Notes: a model not told the origin generated them from the letters alone. Positions 8,301 through 16,901 are shown, counted from the stretch's first letter. The stretch: DNA of 64,000 nucleotides from Chersky-840 sp963810195 (GCA_963810195.1 CAWEMO010000001.1:744001-808000), one strand, 5' to 3'. Translations and numbers: made by a program.

Positions 8301-9954
8301 GGGTGGACAGCTGCCGGGGCACAAGGTGTACCCCTGGATCGCCAAGACCCGGTTCTCAACCCCCGGGGTGGGGCTCATCTCGCCACCCCCGCACCACGAC
8401 ATCTACTCGATCGAGGACATCGCCCAGCTCATCCACGACCTCAAGTCGGCGAACCCGGCCGCCCGCGTCCACGTCAAGCTGGTGGCAGAGGTCGGGGTGG
8501 GAACCGTCGCCGCCGGCGTGGCCAAGGCCAAGTCCGACGTGGTGCTCATCTCGGGGCACGACGGGGGGACCGGCGCCAGTCCCCTCACCTCGATCAAGCA
8601 CGCCGGGATCCCCTGGGAGCTCGGTCTGGCCGAGACCCAGCAGACGCTGGTCCTCAACGGCCTGCGTGACCGCATCGTGGTGCAGGTGGACGGGCAGCTC
8701 AAGACGGGGCGTGACGTGATCGTCGCCGCTCTGCTCGGAGCCGAGGAGTTCGGGTTCGCGACCGCACCGCTGGTGGTGTCGGGTTGCGTCATGATGCGCG
8801 TCTGCCACCTCGACACCTGTCCGGTCGGGATCGCCACCCAGAACCCCGCGCTGCGCAGGCGCTTCACGGGGCAGCCCGAGTTCGTGGAGAACTTCTTCGA
8901 ATTCATCGCCGAGGAGGTTCGTGAGCACCTCGCCGCGCTCGGGCTCCGGTCGATCGAGGAAGCCGTGGGGCGCGTCGACCTCCTCGACGCCGTGACGGCG
9001 ACGGAGCACTTCAAGGCCAAGGGCCTCGACCTGTCCCCGATCCTGGCGCAGCCCGAGGCGGGACCGCCCACCGACCGCTACTGCTGCCGGGCCCAGGACC
9101 ACGGCCTCGACCGGGCGCTGGACCACCGTTTCCTCGCCGCGTGTCGCCCCGCCATCGACCACGGCACGCCGGTCGCCCTGGAGCTTCCCATCACCAACGT
9201 CGACCGCACGGTGGGGACCCTGCTCGGCTACGAGATCACGACGAGGCACGGGGGTGCGGGCCTTGCCGACGACACCATCACCCTCACCTTCCGTGGCTCG
9301 GCGGGGCAGAGCTTCGGCGCCTTCGTCCCGCGGGGCGTGACGCTGCGGCTCATCGGCGACGCCAACGACTACCTGGCCAAGGGACTCTCGGGTGGGCGCG
9401 TGGTGCTGCGCCCCGACGAAGCCTCGCCCTTCGCGGCCGAGGAGCAGATCATCGCCGGCAACGTCATCCTCTACGGGGCCACCGGCGGCGAGTGCCACGT
9501 GCGCGGGCAGGTGGGGGAGCGCTTCTGCGTGCGCAACTCGGGGGCCACGGCTGTGGTGGAAGGGGTGGGAGACCACGGCTGTGAGTACATGACCGGCGGC
9601 AGGGTCGTCGTGCTCGGGCCGACGGGGAGGAACTTCGGGGCCGGGATGTCGGGGGGGATCGCCTATGTCTACGACCCCGCCCGTGACTTCGCCGATCGTG
9701 TCAACTTCGAGATGGTCGATCTCGAGCCGCTCGACGAGGAGGACCGGCAGTGGCTCCTCGAGACCGTCACCCGCCACCACCTCGAGACCGACTCTGCCGT
9801 CGCCGCTCGGTTGCTCGCGACGTGGGAGGACGCCCTCGGGGACTTCGTGAAGGTCATGCCACGGGACTACCGACGGGTGCTCGAGGCGACCCGGCGGGCG
9901 GTCGACGAGGGAGTGTCGGTGGACGTGGCGGTCATGGCCGCCCCGCGCGCCTAG
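5359..9954 (+). CDS. gltB: Glutamate synthase (NADPH) large subunit GltB
   Basis: 1531 residues from GTG 5359, chosen because GGAGA at 5346-5350 lies at good spacing and because it leaves a propeptide of 30 residues before the amidotransferase nucleophile C31 in EHDACGIAL. Domain order is as in GOGAT: class II glutaminase (31 to about 430), central domain, FMN-binding synthase domain with SGHDGGTGASP, 3Fe-4S cysteines C1143, C1149 and C1154 in GCVMMRVCHLDTCPVG, and a C-terminal Gly-rich beta-helix (GXXGG repeats). It transfers the glutamine amide to 2-oxoglutarate, with electrons arriving from GltD encoded 26 bases downstream. Cytoplasmic. Confidence 0.97.
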   Translation: MTTAKHPAFSTHLRRHPGAPLYDPAFEHDACGIALVADLRGRRSHGLVRQALTALEHLAHRGATGAEVATGDGAGILVQVPHRFLAGSLGLDLPDPGGYAAGMVFLPVDGDDAAKARRQIEEIAAEEGLAVLGWREVPVEPGCLGASARRAMPSMAQVVVVPTGSARGHAPDAGDALALDRLAFCLRKRVEHEVHGVYVSSLSARTLVYKGMLTPHQLGEFFPDLSDPIFDSGLALVHSRFSTNTFPSWPLAHPYRYLAHNGEINTLRGNRNWMRAREALLASDLIPGDLERLFPVCDPDGSDSASFDEVLELLHLGGRSLPHAVLMMIPEAWENHSAMDPARRAFYRYHASLMEPWDGPAGVVFTDGTVAGGVLDRNGLRPARYWVTDDGLVVLASEVGVLDIDPARVVRKGRLQPGRMFLVDTAQGRIVDDDEIKAQLAAEHPYDQWLAAGQVTLGDLPPRTMLTPQHASVVTHQELFGYTNEELRLILAPMAMTGGEALGSMGHDAAIAALSERPRLIFDYFTQLFAQVTNPPLDAIREELVTSSRSKLGPEGNLLEPDAASCRQIILPYPVIDNDELAKLAYVNEHGETPGYQAFAIDGLFDPTGGGEALRAAIEDVRRRVSIAIALGSNVIILSDRNSNARLAPIPSLLLTAAVHEHLVREKSRTRVGLVIECGDAREVHHIALLIGYGASAVNPYLAFETLDDVIAHKTLLEGVSPRQARTNYIKASCKGVIKIMSKMGVSTVASYTGAQIFEAVGLAPEVVDEYFTGTVSRIGGVGLDVLAQEVAARHRLAHLERRSERAHRELEVGGEYQWRREGEVHLFNPKTVFKLQHATRAKRYDIFKEYTKLVDDQAQHLATLRGLLRLREGVQSPVPVDEVEPVSEIVKRFATGAMSYGSISAEAHETLAIAMNRLGGKSNTGEGGEDAERYVPDANGDLRRSAIKQVASARFGVTSEYLVNADDLQIKIAQGAKPGEGGQLPGHKVYPWIAKTRFSTPGVGLISPPPHHDIYSIEDIAQLIHDLKSANPAARVHVKLVAEVGVGTVAAGVAKAKSDVVLISGHDGGTGASPLTSIKHAGIPWELGLAETQQTLVLNGLRDRIVVQVDGQLKTGRDVIVAALLGAEEFGFATAPLVVSGCVMMRVCHLDTCPVGIATQNPALRRRFTGQPEFVENFFEFIAEEVREHLAALGLRSIEEAVGRVDLLDAVTATEHFKAKGLDLSPILAQPEAGPPTDRYCCRAQDHGLDRALDHRFLAACRPAIDHGTPVALELPITNVDRTVGTLLGYEITTRHGGAGLADDTITLTFRGSAGQSFGAFVPRGVTLRLIGDANDYLAKGLSGGRVVLRPDEASPFAAEEQIIAGNVILYGATGGECHVRGQVGERFCVRNSGATAVVEGVGDHGCEYMTGGRVVVLGPTGRNFGAGMSGGIAYVYDPARDFADRVNFEMVDLEPLDEEDRQWLLETVTRHHLETDSAVAARLLATWEDALGDFVKVMPRDYRRVLEATRRAVDEGVSVDVAVMAAPRA

Positions 9955-9980
9955 CCGCGGGCGAGCAGGAGCGATCGGTC

Positions 9981-11531
9981 ATGGGAAAGCCCACCGGGTT
10001 CGTCGAGTTCGGCCGGAAGCTCCCGCCGCGCCGCCCCGTGCCGGTCAGGCTGCGGGACTGGCGTGAGGTCTACGAGCCCTTCCCCGAGGAAGAGGCCGTC
10101 CGCCAGGGTGCGCGCTGCATGGACTGCGGAATCCCGTTCTGCCACGAAGGATGCCCCCTCGGCAATCTCATCCCGGAGTGGAACGACCTCGTGTACCGCG
10201 GCGACTGGCCCGAGGCCCTCGAACGGCTCCATGCCACCAACAACTTCCCCGAGTTCACCGGGCGCCTGTGCCCTGCGCCGTGCGAGGGCGCGTGCGTGCT
10301 CGGCATCAACGCGGAGCCGGTGGCGATCGAGCGCATCGAGTACGAGATCGCGGAGCGGGGTTGGGGCGAGGGCTGGGTCACGCCCCAGATCCCCTCGGTG
10401 CGCACCGGTAAGTCCGTCGCCGTGGTGGGGTCCGGGCCCGCCGGTCTGGCGTGCGCCCAACAGCTGGCACGGGCCGGGCACCGGGTGGTGGTCTACGAGC
10501 GGGCCGAGCGCCCGGGTGGCCTGCTTCGCTACGGGATCCCCGAGTTCAAGATGGAGAAGGCCGTGCTCGACCGCCGCCTGGCGCAGTTGCGGGCCGAAGG
10601 CGTGGAGTTTCGCTGCGCCACGGCCGTGGGCGCGCCCGGCGGCGTCGACGCGCCCGGCGCGGTGGACGCCGAGCCGGGCCAGCGCCGGGGCCCGGGTGCC
10701 GCGTGCGCACCCGAGGTGCAGGTGGTGTCGGCCAACGCACTGACGTCCGAATTCGACGCGGTGGTGCTTGCTGGTGGGGCGACGTTGCCCCGGGACCTGC
10801 CTGTGGAGGGCCGGGACCTGGCCGGGATCCATATGGCGATGGACTACCTCAAGCCCTCCAACCTGGTGCGCGAGGGAGCGCTCGAGGCCTCCCCGATCTC
10901 GGCTCGTGGCAAACGCGTCGTCATCATCGGGGGCGGGGACACGGGCGCAGACTGCCTGGGGACCGTCCATCGCCAAGGTGCGGCATCGGTGCACCAACTC
11001 GAGATCCTTCCCCGGCCTCCCGACACCCGGCCCGACGACAACCCCTGGCCCACGTGGCCCCTCATCCTCAGGACGTCGTCCGCACACGAGGAGGGCGGGG
11101 ACCGGCTCTACAGCGTCACGACGACGCACTTCGTCGACGACGGCAACGGCGCGGTGCGCGCCCTGTCGGGGCATCGTGTCGAGATGCGCAGCGACGGCGG
11201 TCGCCCGGTGTTCGAGCCTGTGCCCGGAAGCGCCTTCGAGCTGCCCTGCGAGCTCGTCCTGTTGGCCATGGGTTTCCTGGGTGCCGAGCGTCGGGGAGTG
11301 GTGGAGGAGCTCGGCCTCGAGCTCGACGCCCGCGGGAGCGTGGCATGCGAGGCGGACTGGCAGACCAACCGCGCAGGCGTGTTCGTGTGCGGGGACATGA
11401 CCCGCGGTCAGAGCCTCATCGTGTGGGCCATCGCCGAAGGACGGTCGTGCGCGTCGAGCGTCGACCGCTGGATCATGGGTGACAGCGCCTTGCCGGCCCC
11501 GCTGGTGCCGGGTCAGCTCGCCTTGCGGTGA
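9981..11531 (+). CDS. gltD: Glutamate synthase (NADPH) small subunit GltD
   Basis: 516 residues from ATG 9981, preceded by AGGAG at 9966-9970. GltD takes electrons from NADPH and passes them through FAD and 4Fe-4S centres to GltB. Cluster ligands C46, C49, C54 and C58 are visible, with a second group in LCPAPCEGAC. The FAD dinucleotide motif VVGSGPAGLACAQ starts near residue 146, the NADPH motif is VVIIGGGDTGADC, and the C-terminal flavin motif is GVFVCGDMTRGQSLIVWAI. A linker of about 25 residues rich in Gly/Ala/Pro (near residues 215-240) appears inserted relative to typical GltD. Same operon as gltB. Confidence 0.97.
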   Translation: MGKPTGFVEFGRKLPPRRPVPVRLRDWREVYEPFPEEEAVRQGARCMDCGIPFCHEGCPLGNLIPEWNDLVYRGDWPEALERLHATNNFPEFTGRLCPAPCEGACVLGINAEPVAIERIEYEIAERGWGEGWVTPQIPSVRTGKSVAVVGSGPAGLACAQQLARAGHRVVVYERAERPGGLLRYGIPEFKMEKAVLDRRLAQLRAEGVEFRCATAVGAPGGVDAPGAVDAEPGQRRGPGAACAPEVQVVSANALTSEFDAVVLAGGATLPRDLPVEGRDLAGIHMAMDYLKPSNLVREGALEASPISARGKRVVIIGGGDTGADCLGTVHRQGAASVHQLEILPRPPDTRPDDNPWPTWPLILRTSSAHEEGGDRLYSVTTTHFVDDGNGAVRALSGHRVEMRSDGGRPVFEPVPGSAFELPCELVLLAMGFLGAERRGVVEELGLELDARGSVACEADWQTNRAGVFVCGDMTRGQSLIVWAIAEGRSCASSVDRWIMGDSALPAPLVPGQLALR

Positions 11532-11535
11532 GCGC

Positions 11536-11553
11536 CGTCGCCCGGCGGCGACG
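11536..11553. terminator. Hairpin between convergent gltD and DivIVA-like gene
   Basis: Stem CGTCGCC (11536-11542), loop CGGC, complement GGCGACG (11547-11553), placed 5 bases after the gltD stop and 18 before the end of the minus-strand gene. Probably a bidirectional terminator without a T-tract. Confidence 0.5.
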
Positions 11554-11570
11554 TCAGGCGGAGGGTGGCC

Positions 11571-12098
11571 TCAAGAAGACGCCGCCACCGGGTGGTCACC
11601 GTTCTTCGAGACCACCTCGAGGTCGGGCTCGGCCGTCATGGCGTTCTCGGCGAGCTCTTCGATCTCCTCGTCGTCCTGGGTGTCGGGGGCGCCCTCCGGG
11701 GCGGCCGCAGCCAGGTACTTCCGGAGACGGCCGAGCTCGCTCAGGACGTTGGCCCTGCGCACGACGAGATTGTCGATGCTCTGCTGGAGCTCCTCGATCT
11801 GCCGGTGGGCGTCGCGCATCATGCGGTCGGCCTCGGCCTGGGCGTTTTCGATCGCCTCGGCCTTGACCGCGTCGGCTTCGGCGCGCGCCTTCTCGCCGAC
11901 CGCCAGTGCGGCGCGCAGGATGTCGGACGCCCGCTCGCCGACGGCCACCGTGGCGGCCTCGACGGCGTCCTCGGCCCGGGCCTCGGAATCCACGAGCCAT
12001 CCGTGGAGGCGCTCGACGTACTCGTCGACGGGCTCGCGCCGATAGCCGCGGAAGCCGACTTCGAATTGCTTGGGGCCCTCGCCCTCGTGGCTCCGCAT
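11571..12098 (-). CDS. DivIVA-domain coiled-coil protein
   Basis: 175 residues. The N-terminal GFRGYRREPVDEYVERL (about 15-31) is the DivIVA/GpsB membrane-curvature domain signature. It is followed by a long Ala/Glu/Arg-rich coiled coil (about 35-130) and an acidic tail. Relatives (Wag31/DivIVA, SepIVA) organise polar growth or septation at the inner face of the membrane. It lacks the long linker of true Wag31, so a specific role cannot be assigned. ATG 12098 is preceded by AGGGAG. It stands alone between two minus-strand units. Confidence 0.75.
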   Translation of the reverse strand: MRSHEGEGPKQFEVGFRGYRREPVDEYVERLHGWLVDSEARAEDAVEAATVAVGERASDILRAALAVGEKARAEADAVKAEAIENAQAEADRMMRDAHRQIEELQQSIDNLVVRRANVLSELGRLRKYLAAAAPEGAPDTQDDEEIEELAENAMTAEPDLEVVSKNGDHPVAASS

Positions 12099-12243
12099 CG
12101 GAGCTCTCCCTGTCTCGACGGTCCTGGTTACGACTCATCGTGACGGCTCAACCTCATGACGCGGCCAACGGCTCGTCAACATCGACCCAACACGCTCATG
12201 TCCACCAGTACCCCCAACTGCCACCGGACCTGAGCGCCCGGGG

Positions 12244-13248
12244 CTAGCCGGCCGGAGTGGACAGTGCGACGGGCGCGTCGGCGGCGAAGGCCCGCTTGAA
12301 GACCACGAGGGACCGGGAGAAGGCGCCGTCCAGGATGTCGTGCTGGCCGTCGGACGCATCGAGCGCGAAATAGCTCGTGAAGGCCACGTCGTGGCTCGAG
12401 ACCCATGACGCCAGCTTGGCCACGAACAGCGGGTCGTCCCCGAGCCCGTGCCCGTCGGATCGGATCGTCAGGCCCCATTCGGGGATGACCACCGGCTTGT
12501 GGTGCGCGGTGGCGAACGACGCCAGCCACGTGAGCCCGTTGGCCTCGGTGACGTAGCGGGGCCATGCCAGCGCCGGGTTCAACGGGATGCCCCACACCTG
12601 GTCGTAGAGGTCGAGGCCGACGTAGTCGACGTACGCGTCCCCCGGGTAGGCGTCCTGCGCGGCAATCGGCGTCGGCCCCGACGTCGCGTTCCACACGAAT
12701 CGGAACGAGGTCCCCGGGACGATGCGCATCGCGGTCACGATGTTGCGGAAGTACGCCGCGAAGTCGGCGGCGTCGACCTGGTTCGTCACGGCCCACGGGT
12801 ACCAGGTGCCGTTGAACTCCCACCCGAGCCGCAAGATGGCGTCCCCCTCCCCGTAGGAGACGAGGGTCTTGGCCAACGTGGCGAATTCGGCGTCGTAGCG
12901 ACCCGCCGCCCCGGCCGCCAGGGTCCCCACCGCACGCCCGTCGCGCGTCGGGATCATGGGAACGCCGAGCACGAGGCGGTACCGGCTGGAGCTCCACGGG
13001 CCGAGGGTGGGCTCGAGGGGCCTGGCCTGCACCATCCCGCCCCAGCCCTCGGTGCGCGGCAGGTAGTCCGAGGCCAGGCTGGGCTTGGCCCCGGTCACAG
13101 CCGCGAAGTGCGCCACGCCGCGCCGCGCCCCTGTGCCCGCGTAGACGCCGAAGGGGACCGACCCGACGTTGACGGTGGCGAGGGCGCGCGGCGACCCCGT
13201 GCTCTGTCCGCCACATCCGGCGCACGCCAACGCGAGCATGCCCGCCAC
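12244..13248 (-). CDS. GH26-like secreted glycoside hydrolase, probable lipoprotein
   Basis: 334 residues from GTG 13248. The barrel shows LRLGWEFNGTWYPW with E144 at the acid/base position and VIPEWGL with E257 at the nucleophile position, the pair and spacing seen in GH26 beta-mannanase-like enzymes. The substrate cannot be told. The N-terminus is hydrophobic and Cys-rich (LALACAGCGG), suggesting a lipid-modified Cys, but the basic n-region expected of a signal peptide (RRVRHDRRR) lies just upstream of the GTG in the same frame, so the real start may be a non-ATG/GTG codon further upstream. It is directly downstream of the VOC remnant. Confidence 0.6.
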   Translation of the reverse strand: MAGMLALACAGCGGQSTGSPRALATVNVGSVPFGVYAGTGARRGVAHFAAVTGAKPSLASDYLPRTEGWGGMVQARPLEPTLGPWSSSRYRLVLGVPMIPTRDGRAVGTLAAGAAGRYDAEFATLAKTLVSYGEGDAILRLGWEFNGTWYPWAVTNQVDAADFAAYFRNIVTAMRIVPGTSFRFVWNATSGPTPIAAQDAYPGDAYVDYVGLDLYDQVWGIPLNPALAWPRYVTEANGLTWLASFATAHHKPVVIPEWGLTIRSDGHGLGDDPLFVAKLASWVSSHDVAFTSYFALDASDGQHDILDGAFSRSLVVFKRAFAADAPVALSTPAG

Positions 13249-13319
13249 GGCGAAGGCTGCACCGAGTGGGAGGTACCCGACGGCTCTTCGTCGGTCGTGG
13301 CGGACCCGGCGCGCCGTGG

Positions 13320-13424
13320 CTACCCCGCGTGCGTCTTGATAACGGCGAACACGGCATCGGTGGGGTCGCTGAGGACGGCGACCCCACCCGGTGTCCCGGG
13401 GGGGTACGACGTGAATTCGGCCAC
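13320..13424 (-). pseudogene. Internally deleted VOC (glyoxalase-like) gene
   Basis: GTG 13424 has a perfect AGGAGA ribosome site six bases upstream and encodes VAEFTSYPPGTP, which matches the first residues of actinobacterial VOC-superfamily proteins. Immediately after it comes VAVLSDPTDAVFAVIK, which matches the last strand (VLxDPxGAVFAVW) of the same family, then a stop after 34 codons. About 80-200 residues between the two ends are missing, and the junction keeps the frame. A -10 TACGCT lies at about 13468-13463. Intact relatives bind metals and act as glyoxalase- or dioxygenase-like enzymes; this one cannot fold as such. Confidence 0.5.
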
Positions 13425-13705
13425 GAGACGTCTCCTCGTTGTGGCGGCGGAGTGTGTAGGCGAGCGTACCGAGTGCCCCGGTCCAATGGCGGGCGGGGCG
13501 GGGCCGGGCGCGCCGTCCGTTGCCCAGAAGTTGAGAGTCCGATGGGAGGCGGTTGATGCCCGTTGTGCAGACTCGTCATGTCGTCGGAACGAGCGGTTCA
13601 GCGGCGACACGACCCGAGCTCATGGGCTCGGCGCCGGCAGTCCGATGCCGGTGCCGAGCCGACTCGGGTCGCGGAAGCGCGACCGCCCTCAGGCGGCGGG
13701 CGCCC

Positions 13706-14680
13706 TCAATACCCCGGTCCGTGTTCGAGAATGCGACGCGGGTTGTCGACGAGCATCGTCCGGATGTGCTCCTCGCTCACCCCCCGGGCGCGCATGGCGG
13801 GCAGGACGACGTTGCTGATGTGGAGGAAATTCCAGTTGGGCTGGGCTTGGTGCAGGAAGTCCTCGTCGAACCAGTCCATGTGGCAACCGGCGTCGTGGGA
13901 GAGGACCATGTACTGCGCCCAGCCGCTCTCACAGAGCCGGGCCACGGTTTCGACCCGCTTCTCGGTGGGGCAGAAGGCGTCGACGCCGAAACGGTCCATG
14001 CCCAGGGTGGAGCCCCCCGCCAGGAGCTGCCCGAGGTAGTCCAGGTCCGTGCTGTCGCCGCTGTGCCCGATGACGACGCGCGACAGGTCGACTCCCTCGT
14101 CGGCGAAGACGCGCTGTTGGTCGAGCCCTCGCCGGGTGCCGGTGTGCGTGTGGGTGGAGATGGGGAGCCCCGTGCGCCGGTGGACCCGGGCCACGGCGCG
14201 CAGGATGCGTTCGACCCCGGGCGTGAGCCCGGGCTCGTCGGTGGCGCACTTGAGGATCCCCGGTCGCACTCCCGACCCAGCGATCCCGTTCTCGATGTCG
14301 TGGAGGAAGAACTCGTCCAACATGTCCACACCGCTCGGCCGGAACGGGGCGCTTCGGTAGTCGAAGTAATGCGGGAGCTCGTTGTAGGTGTAGAGGCCGG
14401 TGGCGACGACGATGTGGAGGTCGACCTGGGCGGCCACTTCCTGCACCGGCTCGATGTCGCGGCCCAGGCCCACGACGGTGAGGTCGACGATGGTGTCGAC
14501 CCCGGCTGCCTTGAGCTCCTGGAGACGGTCGACGGCGCGCGCCACCTGGGTGGCGCCGTCCCACCCGGTGGGCCAGTTGGCGGCCACCTCGGGCGAGCGC
14601 ACGAAGACGTGTTCGTGCATGAGGGTCGTGCCGAGGTCCTGCGCGTCGATCGGGCCGCGCACCGTGTCGATCTGCCCCAT
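13706..14680 (-). CDS. Phosphotriesterase-family metallohydrolase (PTE/lactonase-like)
   Basis: 324 residues, TIM-barrel amidohydrolase of the PTE family. All binuclear metal ligands are visible: H22 and H24 in MHEHVF, the bridging carbamylated lysine K144 in GILKCATDE, H177 or H179 in STHTH, H206 in VIGHSGD, and D263 in LSHDAG. The family includes phosphotriesterase-like lactonases acting on acyl-homoserine lactones and oxo-lactones; organophosphate activity is usually incidental. The physiological substrate is unknown here. GGAGG precedes the ATG at 14680, and a -10 TAGGGT lies about 65 bases upstream. Cytoplasmic; a single-gene unit or co-transcribed with the PPOX gene upstream. Confidence 0.88.
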   Translation of the reverse strand: MGQIDTVRGPIDAQDLGTTLMHEHVFVRSPEVAANWPTGWDGATQVARAVDRLQELKAAGVDTIVDLTVVGLGRDIEPVQEVAAQVDLHIVVATGLYTYNELPHYFDYRSAPFRPSGVDMLDEFFLHDIENGIAGSGVRPGILKCATDEPGLTPGVERILRAVARVHRRTGLPISTHTHTGTRRGLDQQRVFADEGVDLSRVVIGHSGDSTDLDYLGQLLAGGSTLGMDRFGVDAFCPTEKRVETVARLCESGWAQYMVLSHDAGCHMDWFDEDFLHQAQPNWNFLHISNVVLPAMRARGVSEEHIRTMLVDNPRRILEHGPGY

Positions 14681-14787
14681 GTGGTCCTCCCCTCCGCCTG
14701 CGGACTGCCCGGCCGCCGACCCCGGTGTGTGCGGGTCGGCGACGTACCCTACCGGTGCTCGTCAGGCGGCGGTGGGTCCCCGGGCCC

Positions 14788-15195
14788 TCAGCCGGCCCGG
14801 TCGGGCCCGGCGCGCTCGACGGTGATCCGGAGCAGGACCCTGCGCTCGCGCTCCATCGCCGACCGGTAGTCCTCCCAGTCCGGGTGCTCGCCCGCCACCT
14901 GGCGGTAGTACGCGACGAGGCCGTCCATGGCCCGGGGGAGCGACACCACCTCGACGGGCCCTTCCACCTGGACCCAGTCGCCGTAGAAGCTGTCGGTGAA
15001 GACGATGAGCGACGCCCGGGGCCGGCGGCGCAGGTTCTTGGTCTTGAGGGCGGTCTCCCGGGTCGAGACGACGACCACGTCGCCGTCCACGCCCGCGGCC
15101 ACGGGGGAGAGCTGAGGGTTGCCATCGGCGCGGGTGGTCGCCAGTACCGCTCGATGGTGCTGCGCGATGAATTCCAGTGCGTGGGCACGGTCCAT
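14788..15195 (-). CDS. PPOX-class (F420- or FMN-dependent) oxidoreductase
   Basis: 135 residues with the split-barrel pattern RAVLATTRADGNPQLSPV, STRETALKTKNLRRRPRASL and an EGPVEVV strand, typical of the pyridoxamine-phosphate-oxidase-like family whose actinobacterial members often use F420. The K-T-K-N-L-R-R-P segment is the usual phosphate-binding stretch. fbiC 3-5 kb away shows that F420 is made. A TAGCCT box at 15207-15202 lies six bases before the ATG, so the mRNA is probably leaderless. Divergent from the acyl-CoA synthetase gene. The substrate is unknown. Confidence 0.8.
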   Translation of the reverse strand: MDRAHALEFIAQHHRAVLATTRADGNPQLSPVAAGVDGDVVVVSTRETALKTKNLRRRPRASLIVFTDSFYGDWVQVEGPVEVVSLPRAMDGLVAYYRQVAGEHPDWEDYRSAMERERRVLLRITVERAGPDRAG

Positions 15196-15201
15196 GCGCG
15201 A

Positions 15202-15248
15202 AGGCTACGGCACGGGCCCCCGCCCCGCTGCGGGGTCGCCGGTAAGCT
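15202..15248. promoter_or_regulatory. Divergent leaderless promoters
   Basis: Minus strand: TAGCCT at 15207-15202, six bases before ATG 15195. Plus strand: TAAGCT at 15243-15248, six bases before ATG 15255. Neither gene has a Shine-Dalgarno sequence, and both predicted starts of transcription fall on the A of the ATG. Confidence 0.5.
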
Positions 15249-15254
15249 CCTCGC

Positions 15255-16886
15255 ATGCTGAGCACGATGCAAGACGGGCCACTCCTGGTGAGCGGCATCC
15301 TCCGTCGCGGCCAGGCGGTGTACGGCGACAGCCTGGTGGTCACCGCCCAGCCCGAGGGCTACCGGGAGTCGACCTTCACGCAGGTCGCGGCGCGCGCCGA
15401 GAAGCTGGCCAAGGCGCTACGGCGGCTCGGTGTCGCCGACGACGACCGGGTCGGGACGTTCGCCTGGAACGACCAGGAGCATCTCGAGGCGTACCTGGCC
15501 GTCCCTTCGATGGGCGCCGTGCTCCATACGCTCAACATCCGCCTGTTCCCCGAGCAGCTGGCGTACGTGGTCAACCACGCCGAGGACAAGGTCGTGATCG
15601 TCGACGGCTCGATCGCACCGCTGTTCGCCCGGGTCCGCGACGAGTGCAAAACGGTGGAGCACGTCATCGTGGTGGGGGAGGGCGACACGACGGGGCTCGG
15701 CGACACCTTGTCGTACCACGATCTCGTCGACGCCGAGGAGCCAGGCTACCAGTGGCCCGAGCTCGACGAACGACAGGCGGCGTCGATGTGTTACACGAGC
15801 GGCACCACCGGCAACCCGAAAGGGGTCGTCTACAGCCACCGGTCGACGTGGTTGCACGCCTTCGCGGGCATGAACACCAACTGCGTGGGCGCCAGCGAGA
15901 AGGACCGCGTGCTCGTGATCGTGCCCATGTTCCACGCCAACGCGTGGGGCATGCCCTACACCGCGTTCTTCGCCGGGACCGACCTGATCTTCCCCGAGCG
16001 CTTCTTGCAGGCCGAGCCGTTGGCCCGCATCGTCGCGCAGCAGCGCCCCACCTTGTCCCTCGGCGTCCCCACCATCTGGAACGACCTGTTGCACTACTCC
16101 CAGACCCACGACGTGGACCTCTCGTCGTTGCGCCTGCTCACCGCGGGCGGGGCGGCCGTGCCGCGCTCGCTCATGGAGGCCTACCAGGAGCGCTTCGACA
16201 TCGCCATGATCCAGGGCTGGGGGATGACCGAGACCAGCCCGGTGTGCGCCTTCGGCCGCGCCCCGAAGGGTGTGGATCCCGAGCACGAGATGGACTGGCG
16301 CGCCAAGACGGGCCGCGTCATCGCGGGCGTGGAGCTCCGGGTGGTCGACGAGGAGGGTGAGGTGCTCCCCAACGACGGCAATTCCGTCGGGGAGTTCGAG
16401 GTCCGGGGCCCGTGGGTCACCGCCGCCTATTACGGCGACCCCAGCCCCGAGCGCTTCCACGACGGGTGGCTGCGTACGGGCGACGTCGGCAGCCTCGACT
16501 CCCGTGGCTTCATGCAGATCTCGGATCGCACCAAGGACGTCATCAAGTCCGGCGGGGAGTGGATCTCTTCGGTCGAGCTCGAGAACGAGGTGATGGCGCA
16601 TCCCGACATCTACGAGGCGGCGGTCATCGGGGTGCCCGACGAGCGTTGGGACGAACGCCCGCTCGTGGTGATCGTCCCCGCCGAAGGTGTCCGGCCCGAG
16701 CCCGCCGACATCTTGGTGTTCCTGTCCACTCGTGTCGCACGGTGGTGGCTCCCCGAGCGCTGGGCGTTCGCCGACGAGATCCCCAAGACCTCGGTGGGGA
16801 AGTTCGACAAGAAGGTTCTGCGGGCCAAGGCCGCCGAGGGCACCCTCGAGATCCACGACGTGGACCTCCCCGCGCACGACCGCTGA
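15255..16886 (+). CDS. Fatty-acyl-CoA synthetase (FadD/AlkK-like)
   Basis: 543 residues of the ANL superfamily. The AMP-binding P-loop YTSGTTGNPKG is at 180-190. MIQGWGMTETSP (A5 motif), WLRTGDVGSLDSRGF (A7), ISDRTKDVIKSGGEWIS (A8) and the C-terminal lysine in KTSVGKFDKK (A10) are all intact, so the enzyme should adenylate a carboxylate and form its CoA thioester. Similarity to medium- and long-chain acyl-CoA synthetases of about 540 residues is clear, but chain-length preference cannot be read off. Starts at ATG 15255 with a leaderless promoter. A small unknown gene follows after 15 bases. Confidence 0.92.
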   Translation: MLSTMQDGPLLVSGILRRGQAVYGDSLVVTAQPEGYRESTFTQVAARAEKLAKALRRLGVADDDRVGTFAWNDQEHLEAYLAVPSMGAVLHTLNIRLFPEQLAYVVNHAEDKVVIVDGSIAPLFARVRDECKTVEHVIVVGEGDTTGLGDTLSYHDLVDAEEPGYQWPELDERQAASMCYTSGTTGNPKGVVYSHRSTWLHAFAGMNTNCVGASEKDRVLVIVPMFHANAWGMPYTAFFAGTDLIFPERFLQAEPLARIVAQQRPTLSLGVPTIWNDLLHYSQTHDVDLSSLRLLTAGGAAVPRSLMEAYQERFDIAMIQGWGMTETSPVCAFGRAPKGVDPEHEMDWRAKTGRVIAGVELRVVDEEGEVLPNDGNSVGEFEVRGPWVTAAYYGDPSPERFHDGWLRTGDVGSLDSRGFMQISDRTKDVIKSGGEWISSVELENEVMAHPDIYEAAVIGVPDERWDERPLVVIVPAEGVRPEPADILVFLSTRVARWWLPERWAFADEIPKTSVGKFDKKVLRAKAAEGTLEIHDVDLPAHDR

Positions 16887-16901
16887 CACCGAGGCGGGGG
16901 A

